The position numbers and the translations under genes were made by a program. The notes beneath the pieces were generated by a model. The model made no database searches. It was given only the letters and a program-made list of their open reading frames with translations, and was not told the DNA's origin. This document shows, piece after piece, positions 13,219-21,598 of a stretch of 22,282 nucleotides of DNA (its first letter is position 1; each line of letters begins with the position of its first letter). Source of the DNA: an uncultured Candidatus Saccharibacteria bacterium (GTDB lineage Bacteria; Patescibacteriota; Saccharimonadia; Saccharimonadales; Saccharimonadaceae); NCBI GenBank assembly GCA_938041555.1, contig CALIAC010000023.1:1-22282 (forward strand), in the 5' to 3' direction.

Positions 13219-13622
13219 GGGGCTGATATAGCGTTCGACGTTTGGACTTTGTCATTGTATTCTGCGAATCGGATATGCACGACACGCATAGATATAACTG
13301 CAAAAAATAAAGTTGCAGCAGCATTCCGCAGTGTTGAGGAGATCTTCGCATCTTCCAAGACCGCCGCGGTTGCACTCGCCGCTTAGTCTGGCGATCGCTA
13401 TGAGGTGCATGGCAACAGGGCATCTTGTAGTGTCATAGCTATGTTGCTTGCTCTCCTGGTGGCAGCGGCACGAGGAGAGGACATATACCGCGCAACGATA
13501 GGCTGTATTTTTGGTTTGTTTCTGATCGGCCTCGCGTTGTCAAACACATAAACAAACCTACGTTCGTAGACGAATACGAGGGCACCAAGCGGACCCGGGG
13601 GCAGTACCCGGCAGCTCCACCA
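13219..13622 (+). ncRNA. ssrA: tmRNA (trans-translation RNA)
   Basis: Rescues stalled ribosomes and tags their products for proteolysis. GGGGCTG (13219-13225) pairs with CAGCTCC before ACCA at the 3' end, giving a 7-bp acceptor with G3-U70, the alanine identity pair. The 5' end matches tmRNA consensus (GGGGCTGAT, then GTTCGACG). Helix 2 is CGTTTGG (13239-13245) with CCAAGCG (13585-13591). A hairpin TATGC/GCATA lies about 10 nt before the proposed resume codon GCA at 13300. The tag frame reads 28 residues from AKNKVAAAF to a final AVALAA and TAG (13384-13386), ending in the standard degradation tail. CCA is encoded. Odd: the T-arm CCGGG/CCCGG has loop GGCAGTA instead of a UUC-type T-loop. The resume codon is inferred. 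Confidence 0.93.
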
Positions 13623-13662
13623 CGTAGAAGATGATTGTTCACCAAGCGTGGGCGATTTTTTA
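13620..13662 (+). terminator. Possible ssrA terminator
   Basis: CCACG (13620-13624, overlapping the CCA end) can pair with CGTGG (13647-13651), followed by a run ATTTTTTATT. The loop is long (22 nt), so termination may instead rely on the stronger hairpin at 13758-13790. Confidence 0.4.
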
Positions 13663-13757
13663 TTGCGCAAAAACCTAGTGAGCTACATACGTACAAATCA
13701 CAAACACTGCTGCGAAGTATCACCAAGGGTCGCGTACTAGCCAAGCTCTCTCACCAA

Positions 13758-13790
13758 AAAAACAACCACCTGCGAGTAGTGGTTGTTTTT
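13758..13790. terminator. Strong bidirectional terminator
   Basis: AAAAACAACCAC pairs with GTGGTTGTTTTT around a 9-nt loop, giving a T-run on either strand. It would stop ssrA read-through. Confidence 0.88.
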
Positions 13791-14384
13791 GGATGTGGAG
13801 TTTTCGTATATTGTTTATTTTTGGCCTCTGCATAATTTTTTTATTCAGAAGCTATCCTTATGATATGGGAGAAAACTGCTTGTGTCAACGATTTTTGGCA
13901 ATATTTTTGCGTAAAAAATACCACATCGAACATATACGCAGACCGACCGCACATCGCCCAAAACTTGTGTTATAAACACAACACAAGTAATGGAATACAA
14001 CAGAGGTAGCATACAGTACAGAGCCAAAAACGAACAAAAAATTATTGCACTATATACAACAAAAATGCCTGTGCACAACTCTCGAAAGTACAGAGGTGCA
14101 AGAGATGAGCAAGCCGCCAATGTTCGCGTGGGTGAGAAAGAGGGTGGCGAGGCAATGTTTTGCGATAGTTCGCACGATGACGATAACGCCCATGCTTGTA
14201 TATTGGTGCGATGTATAGCGCTGTCGTGAGATGATGCAAGCGCCGCCAAAGTTTTGCAGCATAGAGCCCAAACTGATTGACTTACCATACCGCTTGTGCT
14301 AACGTAGAAGTAAGCTTTGACAAACACAAACACTCAAGAAAAAACGGAAAAGCTTACCCTACATAACCCAACATAGCATCGCCA
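13791..14384. other. A/T-rich region without convincing genes
   Basis: About 590 bases of clearly lower G+C than the neighbouring genes. A palindromic stretch CTTGTGTT...AACACAAG lies near 13965-13988, just before an ATG (13990) that opens a 79-codon frame with no ribosome site and no recognisable domain. A minus-strand frame (14333 to 13845) is Ser/Cys-rich and unlike a real protein. It may be decayed accessory DNA. Confidence 0.5.
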
Positions 14385-14453
14385 TTGGCGCGCACCAGGC
14401 AGCGGCAGAGCGCAGCACAGCGCTGAGCTTTGGCACTGCCTGCGCTCCGCCAA
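14385..14453. other. Long G+C-rich hairpin
   Basis: TTGGCG/CGCCAA, CGCA/TGCG and GGCAG/CTGCC nest as 15 paired positions with two 3-nt bulges, and AGCGC/GCGCT closes the interior. No T-run follows on either strand. On the minus strand a TATAGT (14460-14455) ends just before the helix and might serve as a -10. Possible small structured RNA. Confidence 0.5.
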
Positions 14454-14555
14454 TACTATATAGAGTACCCCCCAAGTAGAAGTACTTTTGTCATCGTTGG
14501 CGTCGACGCGTGGTGGCCTTCTCATACATGGCGCATGCCGAGGGCTCACCACTCA

Positions 14556-14628
14556 TGCTCCACACTGTGGAGCACCTCTAGCCCGTAGCGGCTGCCGGGC
14601 GTCCTAATTATATACCTATAGAGGACGC
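14556..14628. other. Cluster of three hairpins upstream of a membrane-protein gene
   Basis: TGCTCCA/TGGAGCA (14556-14574), GCCCG/CGGGC (14581-14600) and GCGTCCT/AGGACGC (14599-14628) follow one another with little space between. They lie upstream of the promoter at 14682, so they are not part of that gene's transcript. They may end an RNA that starts further left. Confidence 0.45.
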
Positions 14629-14681
14629 TGCAAGCGCGTTGCTTTGTGCGGCTGCTCGGGCTTCTCACCAGGCGGATTGCT

Positions 14682-14690
14682 TGGTATAGT
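14682..14690 (+). promoter_or_regulatory. Extended -10 promoter predicting leaderless mRNA
   Basis: TGGTATAGT (TATAGT at 14685-14690, TG at 14682-14683) ends 7 nt before ATG 14698. No Shine-Dalgarno can fit in a transcript starting there. Confidence 0.55.
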
Positions 14691-14697
14691 GATAGAT

Positions 14698-15075
14698 ATG
14701 TCTCGAAGAATCCTGCTTGCCAGCATGAGCGCGGCTGCAGCGGTGCTGCTGGCGATTGTGCTGCAGACCACCACGCCAGCGACGATTCACCCTCTGGGGA
14801 TCGTGCTGGTCTTTGTGCTGTGCTATGTGGTAATGCTGGGGTTGCTAACGTACCTGCTGGCGGGCATTGCGGCGGCACTGCGGCGCTGGCTGCCCGAGGC
14901 GCAGCGGCGAGCGGTGACGCTGAGCTTTCGGCGCTGCTATTATTTTGGCTCGGTACTGGCGCTGGCACCAGTGCTGCTGATTGGGGCGCGCTCGGTGGGG
15001 CGTGGTGGCTGGTACGAGCTGGCACTGGTTTTTGCTTTTGAGGCAATTGCATGTTTTTATGTGGCAAAACGGTGA
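14698..15075 (+). CDS. Small membrane protein of unknown function
   Basis: A 125-residue protein with four predicted membrane helices (about residues 5-22, 31-57, 77-98 and 106-122). It has short Arg-rich loops (RRWLPEAQRRAVTLSFRR) between helices 2 and 3. No family recognised. ATG 14698 is preferred over an upstream in-frame ATG (14644) because the protein then begins MSRRILLA with positive charges before TM1 and fits the promoter position. It starts a run of three membrane-protein genes before gyrB, but each appears to have its own start signals. Confidence 0.65.
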   Translation: MSRRILLASMSAAAAVLLAIVLQTTTPATIHPLGIVLVFVLCYVVMLGLLTYLLAGIAAALRRWLPEAQRRAVTLSFRRCYYFGSVLALAPVLLIGARSVGRGGWYELALVFAFEAIACFYVAKR

Positions 15076-15084
15076 CAGGGCGCG

Positions 15085-15103
15085 TATACTAGGCAGAGGA
15101 GGA
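15085..15103 (+). promoter_or_regulatory. -10 and ribosome site before the first paralogous membrane protein
   Basis: TATACT (15085-15090) predicts a start near 15097. A very strong GAGGAGGA (15096-15103) lies 7 nt before ATG 15111. In contrast to its neighbour, this gene would have a short leader filled by its ribosome site. Confidence 0.55.
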
Positions 15104-15110
15104 CGGTTCT

Positions 15111-16094
15111 ATGCCACGAAAAAAATCAACCCCAGCAGCGCCCACCGCGCCAGAGACACAAGCGACATCATCCCCAAAGAAGCGCGCCACACAGCGCACC
15201 AAGCAAAAATCACAACATCCACGATCTGTTGCAAAGAAGACAACAAAGGCAAATACGACCTCTGTTCCATCACCTAGCACACAACCAAGCAGCTCATCAC
15301 AAGCTGTCGTAGATAATGCATCACCCAGCCAAACAAACGGACAATCCTCATCATCCACCTCTGTTGCGTATGTAACAGCCCGCCGCCGACCAGTGTTGGA
15401 GGCGTTTATTGCGACGGGAGCGGCAGGAATTATGCCATATGCACTGTTGGTAGGGTTGCAAGCTGCGGTTATGATTGGGCTCGGTAGTCATATACCTTCT
15501 AGGAAGACCACAGGCTACCTTTTATTTTTATGGAGTGTTAGCTTGATAGTGCAGTACTTCATGACTTTGCGTCAGTTGGGCCGGTCGGACCATTATTGGC
15601 AGCGGCTTGTTGCCTTGATTCTCCTGTCGGGTAATCCTGGGTTGTTGATTGTGGGTGTGTGGCTATATTATGGATTTTTTGCTGTTCCTGGCCAAAGACC
15701 CGCTTTTTGGCTGTATGATGTAGCAGTGGAGGTGAGCGTAATTATTAGTATACTTGGCTCGCTCTACCTCTGGTATCTCTTGCTTGGCACCAAACGCGAG
15801 ATTGCACCGCTTACCAACCGTACAGTGTCTAGTGTGACATTTGGGCGTCTGGCGAAGCGTCGGCGGGTGGGCTTGAGTTTAATCGCTGTGGCGCCTATTT
15901 TGCCACTGATTTTCCTCATGCTCTTGATGGTCACAACGTCAATACTCCATATACTGCAGCTTAACTCTATATCATATGCCATCTCTGAGGTTGTTATTCA
16001 GCCAGAGTGGATGAATGAAGTCGTGTATATGACGCCGAGTGTGTTGGCGTTGGTCATTGGTATTGTCCTTGTGGCAAACAGCCAGCGCGAATAA
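15111..16094 (+). CDS. Membrane protein with Ser/Thr/Pro/Lys-rich N-terminal tail, paralogue 1
   Basis: A 327-residue protein of unknown function. Residues 1-90 are low-complexity and rich in S, T, P, Q and K, with basic clusters (MPRKKS, KKRATQRTKQK, AKKTTK), so they are probably disordered and cytoplasmic. Six membrane helices follow at about 96-118, 135-155, 167-190, 203-225, 250-275 and 305-324. Shared with the next gene are RRPxLEA before TM1, RSDHYWQR after TM2 and GSLYLWYLLLGT in TM4. The tail is much longer than in paralogue 2 (about 90 against 35 residues). A basic tail might bind nucleic acid or the cell wall; this is speculation. Confidence 0.7.
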   Translation: MPRKKSTPAAPTAPETQATSSPKKRATQRTKQKSQHPRSVAKKTTKANTTSVPSPSTQPSSSSQAVVDNASPSQTNGQSSSSTSVAYVTARRRPVLEAFIATGAAGIMPYALLVGLQAAVMIGLGSHIPSRKTTGYLLFLWSVSLIVQYFMTLRQLGRSDHYWQRLVALILLSGNPGLLIVGVWLYYGFFAVPGQRPAFWLYDVAVEVSVIISILGSLYLWYLLLGTKREIAPLTNRTVSSVTFGRLAKRRRVGLSLIAVAPILPLIFLMLLMVTTSILHILQLNSISYAISEVVIQPEWMNEVVYMTPSVLALVIGIVLVANSQRE

Positions 16095-16138
16095 CCAAGT
16101 GCCAAAACTATTTGTCTAACAGAGGAGAACCACCCCCC

Positions 16139-16951
16139 ATGCCCAAGCAACCCATCGCCATGACGAGCTCAAGACACCATGACCATACAGCTACACCTGA
16201 TGCTCCTGCACCGCCGCGTCGCCCATTGCTTGAGGCGTGGGTGATTGCGGGTGCGGTGGGGACGATTGCCAGTGCAGCGGTGCTGTGTATGCATAGTGTC
16301 ACGCTCGTGAGTAGCCGGACTATCGGGGAGCGGGCGTTTGGGTGGCTACTGGTTGTTTGGAGTATGAGTGTGCTGGTGCAGGGCTATCTTGCGCTGCGGC
16401 AGTCGCACCGCACCGATCGGTATTGGCAGAGGATTGGAGCACTGAGCTTGCTTGCAATCAATGCCGTGTTTATGACTGGCTCGACGCTGTATGCTTTTTG
16501 GGTGCTGCAGAGTCCACTTAAGGTGGGCGTACAGAGTAATGCGATGATCATCGTTAGCGATGTGCTCAGCCTGGTCGGCTCACTCTACCTCTGGTATCTC
16601 CTGCTTGGCACGCAGCCAGCCTTGCCAGTGCGGTCTAAAGATGATGGAGATTGCACAACGAAAAACCAGATGATGAAGCGCAAAGTTGGCTTCTGGCTGA
16701 TGGTTGGGCCAGTCATACCACTGGTGATGATGCATGGTGGGCTGCTGTTTGTGTTGCTATGTGCGCATGGGTATGACCTGGGTCTCTTTACTTCTGATGT
16801 AGTGAAGTGGCTGGGTACGATGAGTGCTGTGCGGGGAGGTGTCTTGTTCGTCATATCGGCTGCGATATATGGCGGCATTACGTGGGTCGTGATTGCGCCG
16901 ATAGCGTTCATCAGTGGCTTGGGGCTCGTTGCGACGAGCAAATATGAATAA
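16139..16951 (+). CDS. Membrane protein, paralogue 2
   Basis: A 270-residue six-helix protein of unknown function and clear paralogue of the gene before it: PRRPLLEAWVIAGAVG, WLLVVWSMSVLVQGYLALRQ, RTDRYWQR, GSLYLWYLLLGT and KRKVGFWLMVGPVIPL align in order. The 37-nt stretch coding the TM4 motif differs from paralogue 1 at only three bases, which suggests fairly recent duplication or gene conversion there. ATG 16139 is chosen with GAGGAGA at 16122-16128; the longer frame opens at a TTG without support. It follows paralogue 1 by 44 bases and is probably co-transcribed. Confidence 0.7.
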   Translation: MPKQPIAMTSSRHHDHTATPDAPAPPRRPLLEAWVIAGAVGTIASAAVLCMHSVTLVSSRTIGERAFGWLLVVWSMSVLVQGYLALRQSHRTDRYWQRIGALSLLAINAVFMTGSTLYAFWVLQSPLKVGVQSNAMIIVSDVLSLVGSLYLWYLLLGTQPALPVRSKDDGDCTTKNQMMKRKVGFWLMVGPVIPLVMMHGGLLFVLLCAHGYDLGLFTSDVVKWLGTMSAVRGGVLFVISAAIYGGITWVVIAPIAFISGLGLVATSKYE

Positions 16952-17007
16952 AAGCCGCTAGTATGCAGACTATTCTACCCCTGTTATTTTCGCTGATTCG
17001 GCGATTA

Positions 17008-17016
17008 TGATACAAT
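17008..17016 (+). promoter_or_regulatory. Extended -10 promoter of gyrB-gyrA
   Basis: TGATACAAT (TACAAT at 17011-17016), the same 9-mer as the M50 promoter, predicts a start near 17023 and a 40-nt leader with a ribosome site GAGGG at 17053-17057. Confidence 0.6.
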
Positions 17017-17063
17017 AAGGTGCGTGTAATGTAACCCGAATGACCTAATAGTGAGGGAAATGA

Positions 17064-19052
17064 ATGAACAAACAAGTAGATAATGGATCGTATGACGGTT
17101 CGCAAATTCAGGTGCTCGAGGGTCTCGAGCCAGTCCGCAAGCGCCCGGGGATGTATATCGGTAGCACGGGCTACGATGGCGTGCACCACTTGATTAAGGA
17201 GATTGCTGATAACTCCATCGATGAAGCGATTGCGGGCTATGCCTCGCGCGTCGATGTACGTATCTTGGCCGATGGTGGCTTGATGGTGACCGACAACGGG
17301 CGTGGTATCCCGGTAGACAAGCACCCCAAGACTGGCCTGAGTACGCTCGAGACAGTGCTGACGGTGCTGCACGCCGGTGGTAAGTTTGGTGGCGGTGGCT
17401 ACAAGGTGTCGTCTGGTTTGCACGGTGTGGGCTCGAGCGTGGTTAACGCGCTATCAAACCGCCTCGTTGCAGAGGTGGTGCGCAAGGGGCGCCTCTATCG
17501 GATTGAATTTGAGCGTGGCCATACTACTGTACCGCTCAAGAATAAGGGTAAAACCGACCGGCCTGACGGTACAACGATTATCTTCTATCCCGACCCAACC
17601 ATCTTTAAAGAGACAGTCGACTTCGACTACAAGTGGGTGGTACACTACCTTCGCCACCAAGCCTACCTCACGAAAGGCGTCTACACCACTGTGTATGATG
17701 AGCGCACCAAGCAGCGCCAGGCCTTTTATTTCGAGGGAGGGATTCGCAGTTATGTCAAGAACCTTAACGTTGGTAAAGACGTGCTGAGCGACGATGTCTT
17801 TTATGTGGAAAAGCAAGTCGAGGACTCGATGATCGAGGTGGCGGTGCAATACAACGATACCTATGTCGAAACCGTCCGACCTTTCGCCAACAACGTGCTC
17901 ACCCCTGATGGTGGGACACACCTTGTGGGCTTTCGCGCAGCGATGACCCGCGTCATCAATGACTATGCGCGCAAGAATAGTCTCCTCAAGGAGAAGGACG
18001 ACAACCTCTCGGGCGATGACATCCGCGAGGGGCTTACTGCCGTTATCCTCGTTAAGCTGCCCGACCCGCAGTTTGAGGGCCAGACTAAGAATAAGCTTGG
18101 CAACCCCGAGGTGCGGCGTTACGTTGACCAAGTGATGAGCGAGTATTTCTCGTACTATCTAGAAGAAAATCCGGCAGTGGCTAAGAAGATTGTTGGCAAG
18201 GCGACGCTGGCCGCTCGAGCTCGCAAGGCTGCCCGAGCGGCGCGCGATACCGTGATCCGCAAAGGGGCGCTCGATGGCGCCAGCCTGCCAGGCAAGCTGG
18301 CCGACTGCTCCAGCAAAAATCCCGAAGAGTGTGAGCTCTACATCGTGGAGGGTGACTCGGCTGGTGGCTCGGCCAAGACTGGGCGCGACAGTCGTACTCA
18401 GGCTATCTTGCCACTGCGTGGTAAGGTGCTTAACACCGAGCGTGCCCGCCTCGACAAAATGTACGCCAACCGTGAGATCCTCAGCCTCATCAAGGGTATG
18501 GGTGTGGGGATTGGTGACACCTTCGACATCAAGGGGTTGCGCTACAATCGCATCATTATCATGACTGATGCCGATGTCGACGGCAGCCACATTGCCACAC
18601 TGCTCATGACCTTCTTCTTCCGCTATATGCAGCCGGTGGTGGAGGCAGGGCATATCTACTTGGCCAAGCCACCTCTGTTTAAGCTCCGTCTCTCGGGCAA
18701 CAAGCAAGAATATATCTACAACGAAGAAGCGCTCGAGGCCTACTACGACGAGCAGATTGCAGCGCGCAAGGCCCGTGGGGTAGAGATAGACCCAAGCGAG
18801 CCCCGCATCAAGCAAGCTGGCCTGAGTGAGTCCGCCCTCCAGCGCTACAAGGGTCTCGGTGAGATGGATGCCGACCAGCTGTGGGAGACGACGATGAACC
18901 CCGAGCACCGCGTGCTCGTGCAAGTCCAGTTGGAGGATGCCGAGCGTGCCGACGCAATCTTCACCAAGCTAATGGGCAACGAAGTAAGTGTACGCAAGAA
19001 CTTCATCCAGGCCAACGCTGCAAAGGTCAGCCTAGAGGAGCTTGATATCTAA
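17064..19052 (+). CDS. gyrB: DNA gyrase subunit B
   Basis: ATPase subunit of the A2B2 enzyme that introduces negative supercoils. The 662-residue protein has the GHKL ATPase domain (DNSIDEA near residue 49, DNGRGIP, KFGGGGYKVSSGLHGVG). Next are the transducer with QTKNKLGN and the TOPRIM domain with EGDSAGG near 428 and DADVDGSH near 501, both needed for metal-dependent cleavage. The C-terminal tail has the conserved QRYKGLGEM. Length is that of the short Gram-positive type, without the large insertion of E. coli GyrB. ATG 17064 is chosen over an out-of-frame ATG at 17060. Followed by gyrA after 21 bases. Confidence 0.97.
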   Translation: MNKQVDNGSYDGSQIQVLEGLEPVRKRPGMYIGSTGYDGVHHLIKEIADNSIDEAIAGYASRVDVRILADGGLMVTDNGRGIPVDKHPKTGLSTLETVLTVLHAGGKFGGGGYKVSSGLHGVGSSVVNALSNRLVAEVVRKGRLYRIEFERGHTTVPLKNKGKTDRPDGTTIIFYPDPTIFKETVDFDYKWVVHYLRHQAYLTKGVYTTVYDERTKQRQAFYFEGGIRSYVKNLNVGKDVLSDDVFYVEKQVEDSMIEVAVQYNDTYVETVRPFANNVLTPDGGTHLVGFRAAMTRVINDYARKNSLLKEKDDNLSGDDIREGLTAVILVKLPDPQFEGQTKNKLGNPEVRRYVDQVMSEYFSYYLEENPAVAKKIVGKATLAARARKAARAARDTVIRKGALDGASLPGKLADCSSKNPEECELYIVEGDSAGGSAKTGRDSRTQAILPLRGKVLNTERARLDKMYANREILSLIKGMGVGIGDTFDIKGLRYNRIIIMTDADVDGSHIATLLMTFFFRYMQPVVEAGHIYLAKPPLFKLRLSGNKQEYIYNEEALEAYYDEQIAARKARGVEIDPSEPRIKQAGLSESALQRYKGLGEMDADQLWETTMNPEHRVLVQVQLEDAERADAIFTKLMGNEVSVRKNFIQANAAKVSLEELDI

Positions 19053-19073
19053 TCTATGAACGAGGAACATACA

Positions 19074-21596
19074 ATGCAGCCAGAAGATAACCAACTAACC
19101 ACCCCAGCTACCGTGCCCGACCAGAGCCACTCGCGCAGTGTGGAGGTCCGTACCGTCGAGGACGTGATGGAGGATAACTTCCTGCGCTACTCGATGTCGG
19201 TCATCGTCGACCGCGCGCTGCCCGATGTACGTGATGGCATGAAACCTGTCCACCGCCGCATCGTCTATGTGATGGACAAAATGGGCATCGGTCCGACATC
19301 TAAGACGATCAAGAGTGCTCAGATCGTTGGTGAGGTGATGGGTAAGTACCACCCACACGGCGATAGCTCTATCTACGATGCCATGGTGCGTATGGCTCAA
19401 GACTGGGTTGAGCGCTACCCGCTGGTACAGGGGCAGGGGAACTTTGGCTCGATGGATGGCGATCCGCCTGCTGCAATGCGCTACACCGAGGCAAAAATGA
19501 CGCGTGTGTCGGAGGCGCTCCTAGCTGATATCGATAAAGAAACCGTCCCATTCCGCGACACCTACGACGCGACTCGCCAAGAGCCTACCGTCTTGCCGGC
19601 CAAGCTGCCTAATCTACTACTTAACGGCCAGGTTGGTATTGCCGTTGGTATGGCAACAAATATCCCCACCCACAATCTTGGTGAGGTGGTCGATGCAACA
19701 GTCGAGCTTATCAACAACCCTGATGCCACGCTGGATGACCTCATGCAGCACATTAAAGGGCCGGACTTTCCGACTGGTGCAGTGGTCTATGGTGGCACGC
19801 CAATGCGTCAAGCCTACGCCACTGGTCGTGGTAGCGTGACAATGCGCGCCGTAGCAGCTATTGAGGAAACGAAGAAGCGTGGGCGCTACCGCATCGTTAT
19901 CACAGAAATGCCTTATGGTGTTAATAAAGCAACACTGATTGAGAAGATTGCCGACCTCGTCCACGAGAAGAAGCTCACTTCTATCAGCGACTTGCGCGAT
20001 GAGTCGGCTCGGGGTAATGTGCGTGTTGTTATCGACCTCAAAAAGGATGCCTACCCCAAGAAGGTGCTCAACCAGCTCTACAAGCTCACCGCGCTGCAGA
20101 CTAACTTCCACTACAACATGCTAGCGCTTGTGCCCAGCAGCGAGAACGCGATGCGTCTCCAGCCACGGGTACTTGGCCTGCATGATATTCTCGGTGAATT
20201 TATCACGCATCGGCGCATTGTGGTGCGCCGCCGCACCGAGTATGAGCTCAAGAAGGCCAAGGCACGGGCGCATATTCTTGAAGGGCTCAAGATCGCGCTT
20301 GATAACATCGATGAGGTCGTCAAGCTAATCCGAGCAAGTAAGAATTACAACGATGCTTTGCAGGGGTTGATGGAGCGTTTTGCGCTCAGCGAGATCCAAG
20401 GTAAGGCGATTCTTGCTATGCAGCTGCGCAAGCTAACCGGTCTTGATCGCCAAGAGATCGAAGACGAGCTGCGCTATCTGCACGAGCTCATCAAGCAGCT
20501 TGAGGCTATTCTGGCTGATGAGAATGAGATCCTGCGCCTTATCAAAGAGGAACTGCTCGAGATGAAGGAGAAGTACGGTGACGAGCGCCGCACCAAGATC
20601 ATCGACCATGAGCTCGGCAAATTCAGCGACGAAGAGCTCATCCCTGAGGAAGAGACCGTTGTTATTCTCACAGCAGAGAATTACATTAAGCGCACCTTGG
20701 TGAGCGAATACCGCCGCCAAAACAGAGGTGGCAAGGGCAAGCGTGGCATGTCTACCAAGGAAGAAGACGGCATCGACCAACTTATTCCGGCCAACACCCA
20801 TGACTGGCTGCTCTTCTTTACCAACAAGGGCCGGGTCTTCCGCCTCAAGGCGTACGAAGTGCCTGCTGCCAGCCTCGCAGCCAAGGGTGTTGCGGCTGTC
20901 AACTTGCTTCAGCTCCAGCCTGAAGAGAAAATTACATCAATTATCAACCACGCGAAAGATGCGAGCGATGATGGCTATCTCTTTATGGCCACGACCAAAG
21001 GTACTGTGAAAAAGACAACACTACGAGACTACGCCAACATCCGCACCAATGGCCTCATTACCATCAAACTCGACGATGGCGATGAGCTGCGCTGGATCAA
21101 ACAGACCAATGGTGACAATGATGTAATAATCTCAACATCAGCTGGTCAGGCAGTGCGCTTTAGCGAGACAGAGTGTCGGCCAATGGGGCGCGTTGCTCGT
21201 GGCGTGCGTGGTGTACGTCTCCGCCCCGATGATACGGTGGTGGGGATGGACATCGTCACCAGTAGCGACCAGCAATTGCTCGTCATCAGCCAAAATGGTT
21301 ACGGCAAGATTACCAAAGCGGCCAACTTCCCCTGCCACAAGCGGGGCGGCGTCGGCATCAAGGCAGCGGTTGTCACTGCCAAGACTGGGCCGATTATCGC
21401 TGTGCAGACTCTCGAGCCTGATGCCACTGAGGCACTCCTCATCAGCCAAAACGGCCAAACCATCCGTGTGGCGCTTCAAGACATCCCAACGCTTGGCCGC
21501 ACCACTCAGGGTGTGCGAGTGATGCGCCTTGCTAAGGATGATACTGTCTCATCGATCGGCATTGTGGGCGAAAAAGACGAGGATAAGGAAGCATAA
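19074..21596 (+). CDS. gyrA: DNA gyrase subunit A
   Basis: DNA-cleaving and wrapping subunit of gyrase, 840 residues. The catalytic Tyr is in AAMRYTEAKM near residue 136. The quinolone-binding region reads HPHGDSSIYDAM with the Ser and Asp of the sensitive type. The coiled-coil gate follows (about 360-520). The C-terminal beta-pinwheel carries the GyrA box as QNRGGKGKRG near 550, which marks this as gyrase and not topoisomerase IV. ATG 19074 is preferred because GAGGA lies 7 nt before it; the in-frame ATG at 19056 adds six residues but has no good ribosome site. The last residues are acidic (GEKDEDKEA). Confidence 0.97.
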   Translation: MQPEDNQLTTPATVPDQSHSRSVEVRTVEDVMEDNFLRYSMSVIVDRALPDVRDGMKPVHRRIVYVMDKMGIGPTSKTIKSAQIVGEVMGKYHPHGDSSIYDAMVRMAQDWVERYPLVQGQGNFGSMDGDPPAAMRYTEAKMTRVSEALLADIDKETVPFRDTYDATRQEPTVLPAKLPNLLLNGQVGIAVGMATNIPTHNLGEVVDATVELINNPDATLDDLMQHIKGPDFPTGAVVYGGTPMRQAYATGRGSVTMRAVAAIEETKKRGRYRIVITEMPYGVNKATLIEKIADLVHEKKLTSISDLRDESARGNVRVVIDLKKDAYPKKVLNQLYKLTALQTNFHYNMLALVPSSENAMRLQPRVLGLHDILGEFITHRRIVVRRRTEYELKKAKARAHILEGLKIALDNIDEVVKLIRASKNYNDALQGLMERFALSEIQGKAILAMQLRKLTGLDRQEIEDELRYLHELIKQLEAILADENEILRLIKEELLEMKEKYGDERRTKIIDHELGKFSDEELIPEEETVVILTAENYIKRTLVSEYRRQNRGGKGKRGMSTKEEDGIDQLIPANTHDWLLFFTNKGRVFRLKAYEVPAASLAAKGVAAVNLLQLQPEEKITSIINHAKDASDDGYLFMATTKGTVKKTTLRDYANIRTNGLITIKLDDGDELRWIKQTNGDNDVIISTSAGQAVRFSETECRPMGRVARGVRGVRLRPDDTVVGMDIVTSSDQQLLVISQNGYGKITKAANFPCHKRGGVGIKAAVVTAKTGPIIAVQTLEPDATEALLISQNGQTIRVALQDIPTLGRTTQGVRVMRLAKDDTVSSIGIVGEKDEDKEA

Positions 21597-21598
21597 CC

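Noticed and set aside
13680..13758. Possible tRNA ending in ACCA after ssrA
   Set aside because: GTGAG and CTCAC can pair, but there is no anticodon arm, T-arm consensus or D-arm.
13990..14229. 79-codon plus-strand frame downstream of a palindrome
   Set aside because: No ribosome site, irregular composition and no domain; kept only as a note in the gene-free region.
13845..14333. 162-codon minus-strand frame with hydrophobic stretches
   Set aside because: Cys/Ser-rich composition unlike neighbouring proteins and no start signals; it overlaps A/T-rich DNA where long frames arise by chance.
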